Assembly (NCBI GenBank): GCA_023614405.1
Contig: CM042684.1
Location: forward strand, 471,767,650 to 471,831,649
Source: Avena insularis
Taxonomy: Eukaryota; Streptophyta; Magnoliopsida; Poales; Poaceae
Direction of reading: 5' to 3'
Length of the DNA stretch: 64,000 nt
Shown here: positions 57,533 to 64,000 of the stretch, piece after piece
Layout of the letters: each line of letters begins with the position of its first letter
Numbering within the stretch: the stretch's first letter is position 1
The notes under the pieces: generated by a model
Database searches by the model: none
What the model was told of the DNA's origin: nothing
The model's input: only the letters and a program-made list of their open reading frames with translations
Position numbers and translations under genes: made by a program

Positions 57533-60500
57533 AAGGGTATCGAGTTCGATCTATGCGTAGGTGCTTTGCACGGGTAGTACACATATGTTTATATGTGGGC
57601 GATGATGATCATGTTATTGCTTCTTTCATGTATTTTGGATATTGGTGGCATAGTGGGATGAAGCGGCCCGGACCAACCTTACATGTCATCGTACATGAGA
57701 CCGGTTCCACGACTGACATGCAACTAGTTTTGCATAAGTGGCTGGCGGGTGTCTGTCTCTCCTACTATAGTGAATATCTGATTTACAAAGAGTTGCTAAT
57801 AACTTGGTTATCCTCGTTGTGGTTCCATGTTCGTAAGTAAGAACGGTTCTATCTTCGAAAGCCCTAAGCCACGTAAAACTTGCAATTGATAAATTAGAGG
57901 CGTCTAGTTTAGATCGTTGCTGGGATAGTGTCTTGATATGGTATTGTTGTAAGTAGATGTATGATAGATACTCTTACAACACACTCAACGTGTAAGTTCC
58001 ATAGACCTTGGTCGTACACACAAAGGAATGATAGAGATCATACCACGATGCAAATGATAGAGATCAAATGCATGGACCATATCATCTCAGTTTACACATA
58101 TGATGTTTGCATCTTATATTGCTAGTTTGGCGTTTTAGTAGCATTTTAAGATGATCCCTCATTTAGATATCAAGATAAAAATGTGTTCTTCCTTAAGTAT
58201 GCACCGTTCTATGGATCGTGTTTCAAGACATCACGTGATGATCGGGTGTACTCGACTCTACGCTTTCATACAACGGGTGTAAGACAGTTTTACACACGCG
58301 AGTACTAAGGTTCTTACTTGGCGAGCCTAGCATGTACAGACATGGCCTCGGATCACGGACCGAAAGGTTAATCATGAGTCATATAGTTGATATGATGCCC
58401 ATATTGATGCTCTCCTTTGAAGCTACACCGACTCACGTGATGATCGGACTTGGTGTAGTGGATTTGGTTCATGTAATCACCAAAAAGGCACGAGGGATGT
58501 CGTTTTTGAGTGGGAGTTCATTTATAATTTGGATTAGTCGAACTCAATTTGTCATAAACTAAATCTAAGTGAATTTGCATAATTTGTTGTAGTCATTGGC
58601 GTCTGTTCACTACCTTATGCTTAGTTTTAATTGAGATAATAGAACTATAGAATTCTAGATATTTACTTTACGAACTGGTATCGTATTGTTTTGAATGTCA
58701 ATTTAAAGTTTATAAGTCCTATTGCAAACTTTCAGCAAACTCTATTTACTCCATGAAGTTTAATAAGAAGTATTAAATCAAGAGTAAGAAATCCAATGTT
58801 ACTGTCTAAAGTATCATGTTTGCCTCCATGATTATTGATATTCAAAAAGTTGTTTTAATATCAAGATTATATAGGAGCTGAAAATTGTTTCAGAAACCAT
58901 CATGTGTGAAAGATATTGTGATATCTGAAACAATGTTTTTGGTTGCATTATGATAGAGTATAATTTAGCAAAATACATGTTCTCATATTGTATGAGAATT
59001 TGTGAAGGATGGAGATGCTAAGCATCCGGATCTCCCAAAAAGGTTTTGGGAACTAACATTATACTCGCGATTCTTCCTTATAGGCTATAGTAGCTTGATC
59101 ATGAAAGTTGTCATGATAAGGATGAATAGAAGATGTAAGTAAAATGTTTACTACACTGATAGATTACTAAAGAATGGATTTTTGAAAGAACACCAAACAT
59201 TTGATGATGGTGATCCACTTCAAAGTGCAAGTCCAAAGGTATTAGTATTTGACTATATACGCTTTGTACTATGTGTCATGTGAATGACACCACTTTTGAT
59301 GTTGATAGATTCTTTTAAAAAGAAAAGGAATTGCTGAAAGAGAATCTATAAAATATTTGGCAGAAAAGAAAAAGTTGGAAATGTCCAGCTTAGGTATATA
59401 GAAGATATACATGTTATGGTTGTATTCCTTGCTTGTTAAACAATGTGGTTCTTAGGTATTGGATACCGGTATTGGATACCGAATTGGTTGGTATGAAGTG
59501 TCATACAGGACAACGCAATTCATGAACTGCAATGCCCTAAGTAACTAGCAAGAGAATAAGTGATGATGTTCATCGAAAACAAATAAAGTGTTATTGTGTT
59601 TTTTTGTTGTCATCAAACCTAGCCTTCAAGATTTGTTTAAATAATTGTTATTTTGTTCTGGTATTATGAGAACAATGGTTGTTCAAATAATTACCGTATT
59701 CCATAAAGGATGGATGAACTTTTACAAGTTTAGTGGGAGAAATCACACCCATAAACACTATTGCTAAAATGTTGCAAGACAAATGATTGAAATATCACTT
59801 ATGAAGTGACATCGCTGTTTAAATTATATTGGAAAGAAAACATGAAGAAACTCCATGTTGATGGATTTTTGGAGTCTTTGATTTTGATCAACTAACGCTT
59901 GTGAGACTTTCCTCGAGATAATTAAAACTCCGTTCATAGACCAAAGAGGAACGGATGACTAGCTTATTGGAAATTGTACATGTTGATGTGCATAGTCCAT
60001 TATGTGTAGCCATATGCGATGGATCTTTTTGCTTCATATGCTTTCTCCAGAAATTTGAGTGAATATATTTATATATTTACTTAATAAGGAAGAAGTATGA
60101 AACATTTGAAAATTGTTCAGAGACTTTTAAAATGAAGTGGAAAATCATTGTAACAAGAAAATAAAGAGTTTATGATTTGATCATAAAGGAAGATATTTGA
60201 GTTACAGGTTTAGCAAAACACCTAAGATTTCAGGAATTGTTCCATGAAATTGTATTTCCCGATAAACCACAGGAGTATGGTATGTTTGAGAGATCAAATC
60301 AAACCTTGTTTGACATGGTAAGATCAAAGGTGTCATTTATATTACTGCCATTATGTTTTAAGGATTGAAGCTTTAGATACTACCGCTTTTACACTGAAAA
60401 GAGCACCATCGTGATCCATTGAAATGACACCATATAAGTTATGGTTTGGGATAAAACCTGAATTGTCTTTTCTTAAATTTTGGTATGCTATGCATAAGTA

Positions 60501-62426
60501 AAATGTTTACAACCAAAGTCGGATAAGCACGTCTTTGTAGGTTATCCCAAAGAATTTGTTGGGAATTTCTCCATAACACCGAGGACAAAAGAGTTTGTTA
60601 CTTGGAATGTCAAGTTTCTTGAGAAGGAATTTTTCGTGAAAATTTAAGTGGGAGCACAATAGAACTTTGATAAGGTTGTTGAACCTTAGCTATATGTGCT
60701 AAGTAGCGCAGCACCGGAAAGTGTCCCAGTGGCGGCCACAATGCTCATGGCTCCCGTGATTACAAAGGGTGTGATCTCGGAGATTAGAGTTCCTATTGAA
60801 CCGTGTGGGTCGGTAAGAATCAAATAGTGTGATTTGATAAGCAAGTCGTTTTTGTTTTGATAATGATGAACCGACTACATGCAAAGAAGCGATGATGGGC
60901 CCTGGCTCCATAAAATGACTAGAAGTCATAGAATCCGTGATAGTATCCATACACGAGAAATCAAGTTTCTGAACTTGGAAGACCCTCAGGAAAGGCGTGA
61001 AGCCTATCGATTGTGTTTGGATCTATAAAGAAATAGACATGGATGTTTAACATCTATGAAATAGTCGACATGTCGGAAAGAAGTTTACGGCAATGTTCAA
61101 GGAGTTGACTATGACAAGATTTGATCTTTCATAGCGACATATAGTCTTGATGAATTAATATAGCAACCACTACATATAATTTGGTATATGGTAGTTGAAT
61201 AAACAAAACAAGGTTCTTCTAATAGAACGGTTACCTAGGACGTGTGCATGAGATGGTCCGAAGGGTTTTGTTAATTCAAAGGGTGCTAAAAAGGGCATGC
61301 AAACTTCAATAGTTGAAGTAAGCATAGCGGAGTTGGAATCTTCACCATGATGAAACTGTTAAAAGAGTTTAAATTCATCGGAGATGATGAAGATGCTTGC
61401 ATTCGCAAGAAATTAAGTGGGAGCGCTGAGACATATTTCTAATACATTATGTAGAGGACATATTGTTGATTGGAAATGATGTATCTTGTATTGACACAAG
61501 TTAAGAATTTCATTAAAAATAAGATTTCGATGAAAGACTTGGGCAAACCCAGAATATTTGGCATCAATATCTATATGGATAGATTAAGGCGCTAATATGG
61601 TTGTGCTGCATATACATATATGAGATATTGAAAGGGTTCAATATGGAAACAACAAGAAAGGTTCTTGCTGCATGGAAAGAATTGTATCAAGATTCAAGTG
61701 TTTCAACACTTGGTGAGTAAAATCACATGAAGATTTTGATCGATTATACCATGATATGTATATATCCAAAATGTCCTATGCTCTAAATGTTATGAGCACA
61801 TACCAGAATGATTCATAAGATCATCATTGGACGATAGTAAATATATTCTTGTGAGCTTTGGAAGAACTAAGAATATATCATGTATAAGTGACAAATAGTT
61901 AAAGGTAGTTCATTGTAAAGTGTTACATTGATACTAGTTTTTGTCACAAGATACAAATTAAACATTTATCTCAATTTAGACTATGGGTGGCATAATGTAA
62001 TGGAAAGGATGTTCCATGATGGATTTGGATGAGTTCCAAAGTTGAGACATTGTGACGGATACTACAACGAAAGGCTAAGTATATGACTGCTATAGTAGCA
62101 GCAAAGGAGGGCATTTGTGTTAAGTAGTTTGTTATCAAACTAGGTGTGGTTCAAAGTGGGCTAATGCTATGAAGATATATTGTGTGACAATAATATCAAC
62201 ATATTTTAAGCCGAACGAACTAAAGGTCTCACCAAAGGACCAAATTTATAATGCCATCTCATTTGAGAATGAGTGATGCGTAGAGACGCAAAGACATGCA
62301 AATACACACGGACCTGAAACTGTCAGATCCAGAGATTATGTTAACCACTAGCAATCGCGTATATGCAACACCAGAAAGCCATAAGTGTTCAATACGCAAA
62401 GTTTTTTAACTAGATTATTGACTCTA
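57533..62426 (+). pseudogene. Copia gag-pol remnant
   Basis: Numerous stops and frameshifts interrupt it, but domains are recognisable in order. Integrase: around 59940-60330, with VDVHSPLCVAICDG near 59990 and a QTLFDMVRSKVSF-like stretch near 60300. Reverse transcriptase: HYVEDILLIGND near 61450 and MKDLGKPRIFGINIYMDRL near 61530. RNase H: KAKYMTAIVAAKEG near 62070. The catalytic YVDD box reads YVED, losing the first Asp. Gag, expected at about 57.7-58.6 kb, is not readable by eye. Confidence 0.8.
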
Positions 62427-62441
62427 GTGCAAGTGGGAGAC
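62427..62441 (+). other. Polypurine tract of the copia element
   Basis: GTGCAAGTGGGAGAC precedes the 3' LTR start TGAAGGG. The core AAGTGGGAGA is typical of Triticeae copia elements. Confidence 0.8.
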
Positions 62442-64000
62442 TGAAGGGAATATGCCCGAGAGGCAATAATAAAGTGGTTATTATCTTATTCCATGTTTAT
62501 TTTGCATGCTATAATTGTATTGATCGGAAACATCAATACACGTGTGTTTAATAAACAAAAAGGGTTTCTAGTTATGCCTCTCTTATAGACTAGCTTGTTG
62601 ATTAACAAGATGATCAAGGTTTCCTGATCATGGACATTGGATGTTGTTAATAACAAGGTCACAGTATTTGTGAAATGATGTGATGAACATTCATCCGAAG
62701 TATAGCATTACGATCAAAGTCATTATGTTTATATTGCTATAACATCATACGAAGTAATCTTTATCCTTAGACCATGATATCATGTTAATTGCTAACACCG
62801 GAAGAGTATCTTGATAACATCAAACGTCACACCGTAACAGGGTGACTATAAAGATGGGTTCAGTGCTACGAAGGTGTTATGTTGAGGCTCATGGATCAAG
62901 AGTGGGATTTGTCCATCCCGATGACGGATAGATATACTCTGGGCCCTCTCGGTGATATCACATTGAAATATCTTGCAAGCAAGTGATGTGATCACTAGAA
63001 TGTTATATCACGGGAACAAGAAAAGAGTGCATGTCGGTAACGAGATCAAACTAGGTATTTGGATGCCAATGATCGAATCTCGGACATGTAATATATCGCG
63101 AGACAAAGGGATTTAGTTACAACGTTAAAGGTTCACACGATCACAAGGGTCATCATTGAATATGTGGGAGTCAGTACGGATCTCCAGGTCTCGCTGCTGA
63201 TTATTGATCGGAGAGGGGTCTCGATCATGTCTGCATTATTCACGAACCGTAGGGTGACACACTTAAGGGATACCGACACCATTTGGAGAAAATATGTTTC
63301 AGATAAAGATTTAAGAAAGCGCTGGAATTATTTCAATAGACACCAAAACTGTTTTAGGTGAAATTGCTGAAATTGGTTCTGCATGTAATATTGAAATGTT
63401 GCAGGGGGTTTTATGTGTATCTTTGTCAAGTAAAGTAATTAACAAAATTCTGAAAAAAAATAATAAAAGAGTTTTATTAAATGAGAGAGCATTAAATTTG
63501 GAGAAATTTAATGCATTTAAAGTGGAGACTTTAAAAGAGAATGTGAAGGGGCATTTTAATGTGGAGGGGTTACCACCACATGAATGGGGGAGGTGAGGAG
63601 TCACCCCCCATGGGGCGCCGGCCATGGGGGAGGGGTACCCCCTCCTCCTATAAAAGGCCCCCTCACTCCCCTTCTTCCTCACACCTCCTCGTGAAGGACC
63701 TCTCTCTCCCCCTCTAGTATTTTTCCCCCATGGTCTCAGATTAGCGAGATACATGTTCCCGGTGGCTTTATCTAGAAAGGAGTTGCTGCTTCCGCTGCTT
63801 TGCTGGAGCGAGGGACGGAGGTTGTCGGGGTACCGGATGTGTGTGCGATCACGGATGCACCACTGCTTTGCGGTGCTGGACTTGGTGGTGCTGGACTTGC
63901 TAGAGCTGGATCTGATGGACGTGCTGGAGCCGGACCTGCTGGACTTCATCACGATCTTGAGATCGGCAAGTGTACGACTACATCAACCACGAGTTCCTAC
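62442..64000 (+). repeat. 3' LTR of the copia element (incomplete)
   Basis: Aligns with 55822-57390. A deletion of about a dozen bases after CCATGTTTAT (the 5' copy has GATAAATTTTTG) and scattered substitutions distinguish the two. The last base corresponds to about 57391 of the 5' LTR. Confidence 0.92.

Larger units (their letters stand above)
55822..64000 (+). mobile_element. Decayed copia LTR retrotransposon (runs off the window)
   Basis: The 5' LTR is 55822-57532, the interior 57533-62441, and the 3' LTR starts at 62442 and is cut by the window end about 140 bp short of completion. LTR start TGAAGGGAATATGCCCGAG, end GACCCAACA and length of 1.7 kb place it near the BARE/Angela/Maximus group of Triticeae copia elements. 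The order integrase, RT, RNase H is the Ty1/copia one. CTGTT at 55817-55821 is the expected left half of the target duplication; the right half is outside the window. Confidence 0.9.

Noticed and set aside
57192..57560. Gly/Ala-Gly-Leu repeat protein (also antisense Ser-rich frames at 57042-57344 and 63311-63952)
   Set aside because: It lies within both copia LTRs, downstream of the LTR TATA box; the repeats come from GGTGCTGGACTTG-type words in the LTR.
1..64000. tRNA or rRNA genes, plastid or bacterial insertions
   Set aside because: No cloverleaf A/B-box pairs, rRNA cores or organelle genes were recognised; the tRNA-Asp match at 46466 is a retrotransposon primer site, not a gene.

Overview
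The window is nuclear DNA of a grass, most likely a Triticeae cereal (wheat, Aegilops, barley or rye group). The evidence is three paralogous DUF1618 genes (a family expanded in grasses), a selenoprotein-T-like gene with plant splice sites, many TA-flanked Stowaway MITEs with CTCCCTCCGT-type ends, CACTA subterminal repeats of the TTTAGTCCCGGTT type, a tRNA-Asp-primed gypsy element and a 1.7-kb-LTR copia element. There are no operons, CRISPR arrays or ribosome binding sites. No gene name comes from a database search; all calls rest on motifs and on intron-exon structures worked out by eye.

Layout. 1-8 kb: tandem imperfect hairpins, a decayed Mutator-type transposase, a hAT-like MITE and Stowaway/Tourist MITEs. 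7.85-31.2 kb: a cluster of three minus-strand DUF1618 paralogues, A, B and C. Gene A (7850-10162) is broken near its C-terminus by a Stowaway insertion and a frameshift. Gene B (17742-19575) reads as an intact two-exon gene for 436 residues. Gene C (29433-31233) has an N-terminal frameshift and an internal stop. Below C its own 3' end (exon-1 tail, intron and last exon) is repeated head to tail: five full units of 1018-1025 bp plus a partial one (24822-30269). The cluster is interspersed with a LINE that landed inside a MITE, a PIF/Harbinger-like element with a SANT/Myb-like ORF relic, and a MULE-like long-TIR element carrying GC-rich sequence.

32.4-36.8 kb: a four-exon minus-strand gene for a SelT-like (Rdx family) protein of 244 residues with a C-A-S-C redox motif; it and DUF1618 B are the two best intact genes. 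37.6-38.3 kb: a 354-bp tandem duplication. 38.3-54.7 kb: CACTA DNA with a broken Ulp1-type ORF, split by a solo LTR (41019-42519, TSD ATATG) and by a full-length gag-only gypsy element of the same LTR family (44955-53081, TSD AGGAG). 55.2-64 kb: a gypsy-type LTR fragment into which a decayed copia element inserted (55822 to past the window end).

The genes do not form a pathway. The main biological interest is the tandem 3'-exon array below the damaged DUF1618 gene C, in which every unit keeps an ORF, a splice donor, a splice acceptor and a stop codon.
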